Shown piece after piece: positions 33,695 to 43,650 of a stretch of 64,000 nucleotides of DNA; positions within the stretch are counted from its first letter, which is position 1; every line of letters starts with the position of its first letter. A program made the translations under genes and the position numbers. Origin of the DNA: Rattus norvegicus. Lineage: Eukaryota; Chordata; Mammalia; Rodentia; Muridae. Location of the stretch: positions 24,896,001-24,960,000 of the forward strand of contig NC_086038.1 in NCBI RefSeq assembly GCF_036323735.1, written 5' to 3'. Below the pieces are notes generated by a model. The model was given only the letters and a program-made list of their open reading frames with translations. It was not told the origin of the DNA and searched no databases.

Positions 33695-34443
33695 CCCTTT
33701 TTAAATAAAATGTCAAGGCTGAAGAGGCCACCTCCTATATCTAGGTAGGCACTTAGTGGAGCTATAGAGACATCACCCACTCACAAAACTGTCAATCCAA
33801 TATTTATCCTGCTTACAAGAAATGTAGACTCATGCGGTGGAGCAGGGACTGTGGGAGTAGCCAACCAATAAATGGCCTAACTTGAGACCCATCCCACGGG
33901 CTGGCACCAATCCCTAACACTACTAGTGACACTCTGTTGTTATGCTTGTAGACAGAGTTGTCCTGTGAGAGGTTCCACCCAGCAGCTGACTCAGACAGAT
34001 ACAGACACCCACAGCCAAACAGTGGATAAAGCTTTGGGAATCTTATGGAAGAATAGGAGGAAGGATTGAGGGCCCCAAAGGGGATAGGAACTCCACAGGA
34101 AGATCAACAGAGTCCACTAACCTAGACCCTTGGGGCTCTCAGAGTCTCAAGCGCCAACCAAAGAACATAAACGGGCTGGACCTAGGCCTCCCTGCACAAG
34201 ATGTGCAGCTTGACCTTCATGTGGGTCCTGAACAACTAAAGCAGGGCTTATCCCAAAAGCTGTGGCCTGTATGTGGGATATGTTCTTCTAGTTGGGCTGC
34301 CTAGTCTGGCCTCAGTGGGAGAGGATGTACCTAGCCTCTCAGAGACATGAAGTGCCAGGGTGGGGGCATATCCACCACCTGCTCAAGGGAGAAGGGGAGA
34401 TAGAGGAGGGGGCAGTGAGTGGGATGTAAAGCAAATAAGTATT
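33695..34443 (+). mobile_element. Older L1 3' UTR and tail (5'-truncated)
   Basis: Landmarks: ATATCTAGGTAGGCACTTAG, GACTGTGGGAGTAGCCAACC, CCCAGCAGCTGACTCAGACA, CCAACCAAAGAACATAAACG, GGCCTGTATGTGGGATATGT, AGTGAGTGGGATGTAAAGC and an A-rich tail. This is the 3' UTR of an older rodent L1 (Lx-type), distinct from the young copies. L1 copy A inserted into its tail, at TT/AAAA (34442-34445). Confidence 0.8.
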
Positions 34444-34458
34444 AAAAAATTAAAATAA
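34444..34458. repeat. Probable target-site duplication of L1 copy A, left
   Basis: AAAAAATTAAAATAA pairs with AAAAAATTAAATTAA at 40945-40959 (14 of 15 identical). The left copy follows TT, giving a TT/AAAA nick site. The sequence is low complexity, so the match is supportive rather than decisive. Confidence 0.6.
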
Positions 34459-35206
34459 GGGAAGTCCCACACCCGCGGATCCCGGCCCGCAGCAGCTCTC
34501 TGCTCCCAGACCCGGTGAGAGAGAGACCCAACACCCTGGTCAGGTGGGCACTCCTGAGGCTGCAGAGCGGAAGAGACCACCAACACTGCTCACCCCTGCC
34601 CACATCCCTGGCCCAAGAGGAAACTGTATAAGGCCTCTGGGCTCCCGTCGGGGAGGGCCCAGGAGCGGCAGGACCCCTGCCAGAGACACCGCCAGACCCT
34701 GAAGGAAACAGACCGGATAAACAGTTCTCTGCACCCAAATCCCGTGGGAGGGAGAGCTAAACCTTCAGAGAGGCAGACAAGCCTGGGAAACCAGAAGAGA
34801 CTGCTCTCTGCACACACATCTCGGACGCCAGAGGAAAAAGCCAAAGACCATCTGGAACCCTGGTGCACTGAAGCTCCCGGAAGGGGCGGCACAGGTCTTC
34901 CTGGTTGCTGCCGCTGCAGAGAGCCCCTGGGCAGCACCCCACGAGCGAACCTGAGCCTCGGGACCACAGGTAAGACCAAATTTTCTGCTGCAAGAAAGCT
35001 GCCTGGTGAACTCAAGACACAGGCCCACAGGAACAGCTGAAGACCTGTAGAGAGGAAAAACTACACGCCCGAAAGCAGAACACTCTGTCCCCATAACTGA
35101 CTGAAAGAGAGGAAAACAGGTCTACAGCACTCCTGACACATAGGCTTATAGGACAGTCTAGCCACTGTCAGAAATAGCAGAACAGAGTAACACTAGAGAT
35201 AATCTG
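34459..35206 (+). promoter_or_regulatory. L1 copy A 5' UTR / internal promoter region
   Basis: GC-rich sequence with several CpGs leads directly to ORF1 and is shared almost base for base with 48516-49215. In L1 elements this region holds the internal pol II promoter. No TATA box is evident. A strong splice-donor-like CAG/GTAAGA lies at 34967-34974. Antisense open frames of 109 codons (34765-35094) and 141 codons (34590-35015) cross it. Confidence 0.8.
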
Positions 35207-36280
35207 ATGGCGAGAGGCAAGCACAGGAACCCAAGCAACAGAAACCAAGACTACATGCCATCATCGGAGCCCAATTCTCCCACCAAAACAAACATGGAAT
35301 ATCCAAACACACCAGAAAAGCAAGATCTAGTTTCAAAATCATATTTGATCATGATGCTGGAGGACTTCAAGAAAGACATGAACACACTTAGGGAAGCACA
35401 GGAAAACATTAATAAACAAGTAAAAGCCTACAGAGAGGAATCACAAAAATCCCTGAAAGAATTCCAGGAAAACACAATCAAACAGTTGAAGGAATTAAAA
35501 ATGGAAATAGAAGCAATCAAGAAAGAACACATGGAAACAACCCTGGATATAGAAAACCAAAAGAAGAGACAAGGAGCTGTAGATACAAGCTTCACCAACA
35601 GAATACAAGAGATGGAAGAGAGAATCTCAGGAGCAGAAGATTCCATAGAAATCATTGACTCAACTGTCAAAGATAATGTAAAGCGGAAAAAGCTACTGGT
35701 CCAAAACATACAGGAAATCCAGGATTCAATGAGAAGATCAAACCTAAGGATAATAGGTATAGAAGAGAGTGAAGACTCCCAGCTCAAAGGACCAGTAAAT
35801 GTCTTCAACAAAATCATAGAAGAAAACTTCCCTAACCTAAAAAAAGAGATACCCATAGACATACAAGAAGCCTACAGAACTCCAAATAGATTGGACCAGA
35901 AAAGAAACACCTCCCGTCACATAATTGTCAAAACACCAAACGCACAAAATAAAGAAAGAATATTAAAAGCAGTAAGGGAAAAAGGTCAAGTAACATATAA
36001 AGGGAGACCTATCAGAATCACACCAGACTTCTCGCCAGAAACTATGAAGGCCAGAAGATCCTGGACTGATGTTATACAGACCCTAAGAGAACACAAATGC
36101 CAGCCCAGGTTACTGTATCCAGCAAAACTCTCAATTAACATTGATGGAGAAACCAAGATATTCCATGACAAAACCAAATTTACACAATATCTTTCTACAA
36201 ATCCAGCACTACAAAGGATAATAAATGGTAAAGCCCAACATAAGGAGGCAAGCTATACCCTAGAAGAAGCAAGAAACTAA
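35207..36280 (+). CDS. ORF1: L1 copy A ORF1 protein (RNA-binding chaperone)
   Basis: This 357-residue protein belongs to the L1 ORF1p family. It is a trimeric nucleic-acid chaperone that coats L1 RNA in cytoplasmic particles and is needed in cis for retrotransposition. A basic, flexible N-terminus (1-45) is followed by a long coiled coil (about 46-175; heptad-rich, with many K/E/L/I). Next is an RRM-like domain (about 176-272; SNLRIIGIEES at 178-188 and RHIIVKTP at 237-244), then a C-terminal domain (about 273-340, with QPRLLYPAKLSI). The start codon ATGGCGAGAGG has a G at +4. Length fits murine ORF1p (about 357-371). The coiled coil is six residues longer than in copy B. No stops or frameshifts are seen. 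Confidence 0.96.
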   Translation: MARGKHRNPSNRNQDYMPSSEPNSPTKTNMEYPNTPEKQDLVSKSYLIMMLEDFKKDMNTLREAQENINKQVKAYREESQKSLKEFQENTIKQLKELKMEIEAIKKEHMETTLDIENQKKRQGAVDTSFTNRIQEMEERISGAEDSIEIIDSTVKDNVKRKKLLVQNIQEIQDSMRRSNLRIIGIEESEDSQLKGPVNVFNKIIEENFPNLKKEIPIDIQEAYRTPNRLDQKRNTSRHIIVKTPNAQNKERILKAVREKGQVTYKGRPIRITPDFSPETMKARRSWTDVIQTLREHKCQPRLLYPAKLSINIDGETKIFHDKTKFTQYLSTNPALQRIINGKAQHKEASYTLEEARN

Positions 36281-36339
36281 TCGTCTTGGCAACAAAACAA
36301 AGAGAATGAAAGCACACAAACATAACCTCACATCCAATT

Positions 36340-39300
36340 ATGAATATAACGGGAAGCAATAATCACTATTCCTTAATATCTCTCAATATCAATGGCCTCA
36401 ACTCCCCAATAAAAAGACATAGATTAACAAACTGGATACGCAATGAGGACCCTGCATTCTGCTGCCTACAGGAAACACACCTCAGAGACAAAGACAGACA
36501 CTACCTCAGAGTGAAAGGCTGGAAAACAACTTTCCAAGCAAATGGTCAGAAGAAGCAAGCTGGAGTAGCCATTCTAATATCAAATAAAATCAATTTCCAA
36601 CTAAATGTCATCAAAAAAGATAAGGAAGGACACTTCATATTCATCAAAGGAAAAATCAACCAAGATGAACTCTCAATCCTAAATATCTATGCCCCAAATA
36701 CAAGGGCACCTACATACGTAAAAGAAACCTTACTAAAGCTCAAAACACACATTGCACCTCACACAATAATAGTGGGAGATTTCAACACCCCACTCTCATC
36801 AATGGACAGATCATGGAAACAGAAATTAAACAGTGATGTCGACAGACTAAGAGAAGTCATGAGCCAAATGGACTTAACGGATATTTATAGAACATTCTAT
36901 CCTAAAGCAAAAGGATATACCTTCTTCTCAGCTCCTCATGGTACTTTCTCCAAAATTGACCATATAATTGGTCAAAAAACGGGCCTCAACAGGTACAGAA
37001 AGATAGAAATAATCCCATGCGTGCTATCGGACCACCACGGCCTAAAACTGTTCTTCAATAACAATAAGGGAAGAATGCCCACATATACGTGGAAATTGAA
37101 CAATGCTCTACTCAATGATAACCTGGTCAAAGAAGAAATAAAGAAAGAAATTAAAAACTTTTTAGAATTTAATGAAAATGAAGATACAACATACTCAAAC
37201 TTATGGGACACAATGAAAGCTGTGCTAAGAGGAAAACTCATAGCGCTGAGTGCCTGCAGAAAGAAACAGGAAAGAGCATATGTCAGCAGCTTGACAGCAC
37301 ACCTAAAAGCTCTAGAACAAAAAGAAGCAAATACACCCAGGAGGAGTAGAAGGCAGGAAATAATCAAACTCAGAGCTGAAATCAACCAAGTAGAAACAAA
37401 AAGGACCATAGAAAGAATCAACAGAACCAAAAGTTGGTTCTTTGAGAAAATCAACAAGATAGATAAACCCTTAGCCAGACTAACGAGAGGACACAGAGAG
37501 TGTGTCCAAATTAACAAAATCAGAAATGAAAAGGGAGACATAACTACAGATTCGGAGGAAATTCAAAAAATCATCAGATCTTACTATAAAAACCTATATT
37601 CAACAAAATTTGAAAATCTTCAGGAAATGGACAATTTCCTAGACAGATACCAGGTATCGAAGTTAAATCAGGAACAGATAAACCAGTTAAACAACCCCAT
37701 AACTCCTAAGGAAATAGAAGCAGTCATTAAAGGTCTCCCAACCAAAAAGAGCCCAGGTCCAGACGGGTTTAGTGCAGAATTCTATCAAACCTTCATAGAA
37801 GACCTCATACCAATATTATCCAAACTATTCCACAAAATTGAAACAGATGGAGCACTACCGAATTCCTTCTACGAAGCCACAATTACTCTTATACCTAAAT
37901 CACACAAAGACACAACAAAGAAAGAGAACTTCAGACCAATTTCCCTTATGAATATCGACGCAAAAATACTCAATAAAATTCTGGCAAACCGAATTCAAGA
38001 GCACATCAAAACAATCATCCACCATGATCAAGTAGGCTTCATCCCAGGCATGCAGGGATGGTTTAATATACGGAAAACCATCAACGTGATCCATTATATA
38101 AACAAACTGAAAGAACAGAACCACATGATCATTTCATTAGATGCTGAGAAAGCATTTGACAAAATTCAACACCCCTTCATGATAAAAGTCCTGGAAAGAA
38201 TAGGAATTCAAGGCCCATACCTAAACATAGTAAAAGCCATATACAGCAAACCAGTTGCTAACATTAAACTAAATGGAGAGAAACTTGAAGCAATCCCACT
38301 AAAATCAGGGGCTAGACAAGGCTGCCCACTCTCTCCCTACTTATTCAATATAGTTCTTGAAGTTCTAGCCAGAGCAATCAGACAACAAAAGGAGATCAAA
38401 GGGATACAGATCGGAAAAGAAGAGGTCAAAATATCACTATTTGCAGATGACATGATAGTATATTTAAGTGATCCCAAAAGTTCCACCAGAGAACTACTAA
38501 AGCTGATAAACAACTTCAGCAACGTGGCTGGGTATAAAATTAACTCAAATAAATCAGTTGCCTTCCTCTATACAAAAGAGAAACAAGCCGAGAAAGAAAT
38601 TAGGGAAACGACACCCTTCATAATAGCCCCAAATAATATAAAGTACCTCGGTGTGACTTTAACCAAGCAAGTAAAAGATCTGTACAATAAGAACTTCAAG
38701 ACACTGAGGAAAGAAATTGAAGAAGACCTCAGAAGATGGAAAGATCTCCCATGCTCATGGATTGGCAGGATTAATATAGTAAAAATGGCCATTTTACCAA
38801 AAGCAATCTACAGATTCAATGCAATCCCCATCAAAATACCAATCCAATTCTTCAAAGAGTTAGACAGAACAATTTGCAAATTCATCTGGAATAACAAAAA
38901 ACCCAGGATAGCTAAAGCTATCCTCAACAATAAAAGGACTTCAGGGGGAATCACTATCCCTGATCTCAAGCAGTATTACAGAGCAATAGTGATAAAAACT
39001 GCATGGTATTGGTACAGAGACAGACAGATAGACCAATGGAATAAAATTGAAGACCCAGAAATGAACCCACACACCTATGGTCACTTGATTTTTGACAAAG
39101 GAGCCAAAACCATCCAATGGAAAAAAGATAGCATTTTCAGCAAATGGTGCTGGTTCAACTGGAGGGCAACATGTAGAAGAATGCAGATCGATCCATGCTT
39201 ATCACCCTGTACAAAGCTTAAGTCCAAGTGGATCAAGGACCTCCACATCAAACCAGACACACTCAAACTAATAGAAGAAAAACTAGGGAAGCATCTGGAA

Positions 39301-40167
39301 CACATGGGCACTGGAAAAAATTTCCTGAACAAAACACCAATGGCTTATGCTCTAAGATCAAGAATCGACAAATGGGATCTCATAAAACTGCAAAGCTTCT
39401 GTAAGGCAAAGGACACTGTGGTTAGGACAAAACGGCAACCAACAGATTGGGAAAAGATCTTTACCAATCCTACAACAGATAGAGGCCTTATATCCAAAAT
39501 ATACAAAGAGCTCAAGAAGTTAGACCGCAGGGAGACAAATAACCCTATTAAAAAATGGGGTTCAGAGCTAAACAAAGAATTCACAGCTGAGGAATGCCGA
39601 ATGGCTGAGAAACACCTAAAGAAATGTTCAACATCTTTAGTCATAAGGGAAATGCAAATCAAAACAACCCTGAGATTTCACCTCACACCAGTGCGATTGG
39701 CTAAGATCAAAAACTCAGGTGACAGCAGATGCTGGCGAGGATGTGGAGAAAGAGGAACACTCCTCCATTGTTGGTGGGATTGCAGACTGGTAAAACCATT
39801 CTGGAAATCAGTCTGGAGGTTCCTCAGAAAATTGGACATTGAACTGCCTGAGGATCCAGCTATACCTCTCTTGGGCATATACCCAAAAGATGCCTCAACA
39901 TATAAAAGAGACACGTGCTCCACTATGTTCATCGCAGCCTTATTTATAATAGCCAGAAAATGGAAAGAACCCAGATGCCCTTCAACAGAGGAATGGATAC
40001 AGAAAATGTGGTACATCTACACAATGGAATATTACTCAGCTATCAAAAACAACGAGTTTATGAAATTCGTAGGCAAATGGTTGGAACTGGAGAATATCAT
40101 CCTGAGTGAGCTAACCCAATCACAGAAAGACATACATGGTATGCACTCATTGATAAGTGGCTATTAG
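36340..40167 (+). CDS. ORF2: L1 copy A ORF2 protein (endonuclease and reverse transcriptase)
   Basis: This 1275-residue protein nicks genomic DNA at TT/AAAA and copies L1 or SINE RNA by target-primed reverse transcription. The N-terminal APE-like endonuclease covers about 1-240, with N17, E45, GDFN at 146-149, D207 and SDHH at 230-233. The reverse transcriptase covers about 450-800, with SPGPDGFSAEFY at 471-482, RQGCPLSPYLFN at 659-670 and the catalytic FADD at 701-704. The C-terminal CX3CX7HX4C knuckle uses C1131, C1135, H1143 and C1148. The ATG lies 59 bp after the ORF1 stop, the usual L1 spacing. Residue 658 is Ala, where copy B has Thr before RQGCPLSP. All catalytic residues are present, so the protein is probably functional unless A658 matters. 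Confidence 0.97.
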   Translation: MNITGSNNHYSLISLNINGLNSPIKRHRLTNWIRNEDPAFCCLQETHLRDKDRHYLRVKGWKTTFQANGQKKQAGVAILISNKINFQLNVIKKDKEGHFIFIKGKINQDELSILNIYAPNTRAPTYVKETLLKLKTHIAPHTIIVGDFNTPLSSMDRSWKQKLNSDVDRLREVMSQMDLTDIYRTFYPKAKGYTFFSAPHGTFSKIDHIIGQKTGLNRYRKIEIIPCVLSDHHGLKLFFNNNKGRMPTYTWKLNNALLNDNLVKEEIKKEIKNFLEFNENEDTTYSNLWDTMKAVLRGKLIALSACRKKQERAYVSSLTAHLKALEQKEANTPRRSRRQEIIKLRAEINQVETKRTIERINRTKSWFFEKINKIDKPLARLTRGHRECVQINKIRNEKGDITTDSEEIQKIIRSYYKNLYSTKFENLQEMDNFLDRYQVSKLNQEQINQLNNPITPKEIEAVIKGLPTKKSPGPDGFSAEFYQTFIEDLIPILSKLFHKIETDGALPNSFYEATITLIPKSHKDTTKKENFRPISLMNIDAKILNKILANRIQEHIKTIIHHDQVGFIPGMQGWFNIRKTINVIHYINKLKEQNHMIISLDAEKAFDKIQHPFMIKVLERIGIQGPYLNIVKAIYSKPVANIKLNGEKLEAIPLKSGARQGCPLSPYLFNIVLEVLARAIRQQKEIKGIQIGKEEVKISLFADDMIVYLSDPKSSTRELLKLINNFSNVAGYKINSNKSVAFLYTKEKQAEKEIRETTPFIIAPNNIKYLGVTLTKQVKDLYNKNFKTLRKEIEEDLRRWKDLPCSWIGRINIVKMAILPKAIYRFNAIPIKIPIQFFKELDRTICKFIWNNKKPRIAKAILNNKRTSGGITIPDLKQYYRAIVIKTAWYWYRDRQIDQWNKIEDPEMNPHTYGHLIFDKGAKTIQWKKDSIFSKWCWFNWRATCRRMQIDPCLSPCTKLKSKWIKDLHIKPDTLKLIEEKLGKHLEHMGTGKNFLNKTPMAYALRSRIDKWDLIKLQSFCKAKDTVVRTKRQPTDWEKIFTNPTTDRGLISKIYKELKKLDRRETNNPIKKWGSELNKEFTAEECRMAEKHLKKCSTSLVIREMQIKTTLRFHLTPVRLAKIKNSGDSRCWRGCGERGTLLHCWWDCRLVKPFWKSVWRFLRKLDIELPEDPAIPLLGIYPKDASTYKRDTCSTMFIAALFIIARKWKEPRCPSTEEWIQKMWYIYTMEYYSAIKNNEFMKFVGKWLELENIILSELTQSQKDIHGMHSLISGY

Positions 40168-40886
40168 CCCAAATGCTTGAATTACCCTAGATCCCTAGAA
40201 CAAACGAAACTCAAGACGGATGATCAAAATGTGAATGCTTCACTCCTTCTTTAAATGAGGAAAAAGAATACCCTTGGCAGGGAAGGGAGAGGCAAAGATT
40301 AAAACAGAGACTGAAGGAACACCCATTCAGAGCCTGCCCCACATGTGGCCCATACATATACAGCCACCCAATTAGACAAGATGGATGAAGCAAAGAAGTG
40401 CAGACCGACAGGAGGCAGATGTAGATCGCTCCTGAGAGACACAGCCAGAATACAGCAAATATAGAGGCGAATGCCAGCAGCAAACCACTGAACTGAGAAT
40501 AGGTCCCCTATTGAAGGAATCAGAGAAAGAACTGGAAGAGCTTGAAGGGGCTCGAGACCCCAAAAGTTCAACAATGCCAAGCAACCAGAGCTTCCAGGGA
40601 CTAAGCCACTACCTAAAGACTATACATGGACTGACCCTGGACTCTGACCCCATAGGTAGCAATGAATACCCTAGTAAGAGCACCAGTGGAAGGGGAAGCC
40701 CTGGGTCCTGCTAAGACTGAACCCCCAGTGAACTAGTCTATGGGGGGAGGGCGGCAATGGGGGGAGGGTTGGGAGGGGAACACCCATAAGGAAGGGGAGG
40801 GGGGAGGGGGATGTTTGCCCGGAAACCGGGAAAGGGAATAACACTCGAAATGTATATAAGAAATACTCAAGTTAATAAAAAAAAAA
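40168..40886 (+). other. L1 copy A 3' UTR and first poly(A)
   Basis: The 3' UTR carries a G-rich tract at about 40740-40812, capable of forming G-quadruplexes on the RNA strand, then GGAAACCGGGAAAGGGAATA and AATAAA at 40874-40879. The same tract occurs in copy B and in the truncated copy at 45652-45912. It is a family trait of murine L1s. Confidence 0.9.
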
Positions 40887-40944
40887 TTTCAGTTGAAAAA
40901 TAAATGATTAAAGGTAAAAAAAAAAAAGTGAGGAGGGTAAGAAA

Positions 40945-40959
40945 AAAAAATTAAATTAA
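40945..40959. repeat. Probable target-site duplication of L1 copy A, right
   Basis: AAAAAATTAAATTAA matches 34444-34458 at 14 of 15 positions. Confidence 0.6.
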
Positions 40960-40979
40960 AAGGAATGTCAAGAAACTAA

Positions 40980-41095
40980 GAAACTTTCATATATATGTGT
41001 GTATATACATAGACATACACACATATACATACGTGCATACATACACACACATACATGCATGCATGCATACATACATACATACACACACATAAACA
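40980..41095. repeat. (CATA)/(CA)n microsatellite
   Basis: A mixed TATA/CATA/CATG/CACA array immediately downstream of L1 copy A. Confidence 0.93.
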
Positions 41096-41194
41096 AAAAT
41101 AACACCATTCTATGTATGAGCCTGAATTGGATCCATGAAAAATAAATGTCATCATTCTAAAGCAATTGATGAAGCTCACATATGTATTTCTGCT

Positions 41195-41605
41195 GTTTGG
41201 ATGTTTTCAGCTTGGCATAAGCTAGTTCATCCCAGAGGAGGAGACCTCACTGGGACAATGTCTCTACCAGATTGGCCTGCAGGCAAGCCTGCGGAGTGTT
41301 TTCTTTATTAATAACTGATTTGGGAGGGCCCAGCACGCTGTGGGCAGTGCCACCCTTGGGCAGGTGCTACTTGCTTGTATTAGAAAAGAGGCTGAACAAG
41401 CCCAGAGAAGCTAGCCAATAAGCAAGCAGCATTCCTCTGTGGTCTCTGTTCAGCTCCTGCCCACAGATTCCTGCTTTGAGCTCCTGCCCTGACTTTCCTT
41501 CATGATGAACTCTAACCTATGAGATGTGATAAACCCTTTGCCCTCAAGTTGCTTTGGTCATGATATTTATCCCAGAAATATATACTAAGTTAGTATTTGA
41601 ATGAG
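41195..41605 (+). mobile_element. MaLR/LTR-like rodent repeat
   Basis: CAGCTTGGCATAAGCTAGTT, AACTGATTTGGGAGGGCCCA, CAATAAGCAAGCAGCATTCC, TCAGCTCCTGCCCACAGATT and GATAAACCCTTTGCCCTC follow the same order as the better-preserved copy at 47425-47842. This is an old copy with a polyadenylation-signal-like end. The exact family is not certain. Confidence 0.65.
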
Positions 41606-42680
41606 TATTTAAATGTGTATTTAAAATTAGATATTAGGAAATGCGTCAACATTAAATTAAATTTTGATACCTGGTGAATTTCATTCAGGGCAACATCCTT
41701 GTTCTCAGGAAGCAAACAATCAAACACTTAAAGGCAAAGAAGTGCACTGTTACCAACTTACCCTCAGAAAGCTCTGACAGAGATAGCAAGCATAGCACCG
41801 CGTTAGTGACTAATGAATCAGGTAAAGTGCGTGTGGGTAAAGCCTGCTCCAAAGTGCATCTGTCAAAGAAAAATTAAAAGTGAATTCTGTGGAAATTCTG
41901 CTCATTCAACAAGGCACTTGAGCCTTTGAATGCATGTGATACCCAGTGTCTGGCCAAATGTCTCATATCATAGTCTTTGACCAGAGTTAATTTGCAAAAC
42001 CATGTTGTTTGGGGTTATTTTTAATGTAATTAAGATGCTTCTTCAAATAAGCTGTGGATGTACTAAGTTTTGACTCTGTCTAGGGTAGACATCTGTCAGG
42101 GATGCTATTTTTTTTCTTTTTCTCATCAGTTCCTCCAACCCTTCTTCATGAGGCAGCGCAGTGCATCTTCTTAGTTTCTTCTTAGCATGCTGTCCTTTCC
42201 TTACTTTGTATGACCCTGGAAAGGGGGTTTTATATGACTCGGGCACAGCCAAGCAGACTGCTTAGTAGAGAAAGTCATCATCGGCCAATTTAATAAAAAC
42301 AACAAAACAAGCAAGAATACTGAAGTCCTGGCATGCAGGGGTTATGGGAGAGATCCAGAAAGATCTCTGCCACCTCAAAAACAAAGCTCTGCTGAGAGCA
42401 CGACCAACTCCCAAAAGGCAAGCACTGTCTTGGGCTATATTCCCAAGTATAATCTGTGTACTTTTCCATTTCAAATCAAACTCAGAATCCATATCTGAAT
42501 ATTCATTTTGTTTTCACATTGTCCTCCCAACATTACACCAGGACAGCATGACTGTGAACACAGAGGACGGGGACACTGTCCTCACAGATCCATGGTCATC
42601 CTCCTATCGCACAGGACAAAACACACCATGTTACAAGTACTTGCTAAATACATCTGATAACTATTGTTACCAAAAATGGA
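41606..42680. other. Intergenic DNA, no recognised feature
   Basis: No repeat family is recognised. The open frame at 42344-42721 (125 codons) ends inside the following SINE and has no recognisable domain. Confidence 0.45.
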
Positions 42681-42685
42681 AGTCT

Positions 42686-42971
42686 GACAGGTGGCATGGC
42701 TCACTTGCTGCACAAGTGTGAGGACTTGAGTTCGAATCCCCAGTACCCACATATAAACCAGATGTGGCAGCATGTGACTGTAACGTATGCATTGTGGAGG
42801 TTGGAGACTGGAAGATTTGTTGGGGCTTGCTGGTGGTCAGCGTAGCTCCAGAAGAGACCCTTCTCAAGGGGTAAGGCAGAGATTGACAGAATATGGCATC
42901 TGATGCCCTCTTTTGGCTTCCACAGCTGTGGTGAGCACACCCACAAGCATGCATAGCTACCTGCACATTCA
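42686..42971 (+). repeat. B4 SINE
   Basis: GTGGCATGGCTCACTTGCTG, GACTTGAGTTCGAATCCCCA, GGAGACTGGAAGATTTGTTG, GGGGCTTGCTGGTGGTCAGC and TTTTGGCTTCCACAGCTGTG give the complete B4 layout. It ends in CATG and a long TG run. Confidence 0.85.
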
Positions 42972-42974
42972 TGT

Positions 42975-43012
<38 letters not shown>

Positions 43013-43075
43013 ACAGATGCATAGATTCATATACATAGACACACATATACACACACTGACACACAGAGAGAATCA
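42972..43075. repeat. (TG)n then (CA)-rich microsatellite
   Basis: A pure TG run (42980-43010) at the end of the B4 is followed by ACATAGAC/ACACATA-type sequence. Confidence 0.95.
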
Positions 43076-43650
43076 TATACAAGAGCTCAGAAATAACTGA
43101 TTGAAATATCATTTTCCACTTGGCATATATCCAAAACTCAGGCAGATCTTTCTAAATCCTCTTGTAGCAAGGCAACTTCCAGTTAGGTAAAGATAAATGC
43201 TTTCTTTTAAAACCGGGCCTCTAAAGTGATAAGTATGTGCCAAATGGCTTTCTCTACAGTCAGCTCTCATAAACAGTCCACTACTTTTTCTACCTTTCCC
43301 CAAGTTTTCTTCTGACAGTGTGATCGATGAGAACGTTCAAAGGAACAGACAACACCGTGCCTGCTTTTAGACACTTCGTATTACGGCTAACATTATCAGC
43401 AAGCATTCATCCCCGGTTCTCTTCAACAAAAGATTCTTAAAGATTAAAAAAAAAAAGTTAACAGACTTTCAATTCGGTTCTCTTGCCATTACAACAAAGT
43501 AACATTGATGATTAAATAAGGCCACAGGACAGGAAAACTATTGTAGACAGAAAATGTACGGATATCTTTTCCTTCATTTTGAAATGTATAGGGTGGTTTT
43601 GTCTCTTCAACGGGCAAGAGGAATAAATTTTTCAATAAAAAAATGAGTTG
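43076..43650. other. Intergenic DNA, no recognised feature
   Basis: No gene or repeat family seen. An A-run lies at about 43446-43456. Confidence 0.45.

Larger units (their letters stand above)
34459..40944 (+). mobile_element. L1: Young, near-full-length L1 retrotransposon, copy A
   Basis: The element has a 748-bp 5' UTR, intact ORF1 (357 aa), a 59-bp spacer, intact ORF2 (1275 aa), a 3' UTR with a G-rich tract, AATAAA (40874-40879) and a poly(A) run (40877-40886). After that run lies about 55 bp more (40887-40941) with two further A-runs, probably transduced 3' flank. Both proteins are complete, so it may be mobile. It is about 50 bp longer at its 5' end than copy B, from which it differs by scattered substitutions and one ORF1 length change. 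Both may lack part of the 5'-most promoter compared with the longest rat elements. Confidence 0.95.

Noticed and set aside
36972..37541. Minus-strand open frame of 189 codons
   Set aside because: It lies opposite the intact ORF2 and is explained by the A-rich sense codons of L1. The same applies to the other antisense frames over 35428-40016 and 49596-54007.
39915..40109. Short plus-strand frame overlapping the ORF2 end
   Set aside because: It is an out-of-frame shadow of ORF2.
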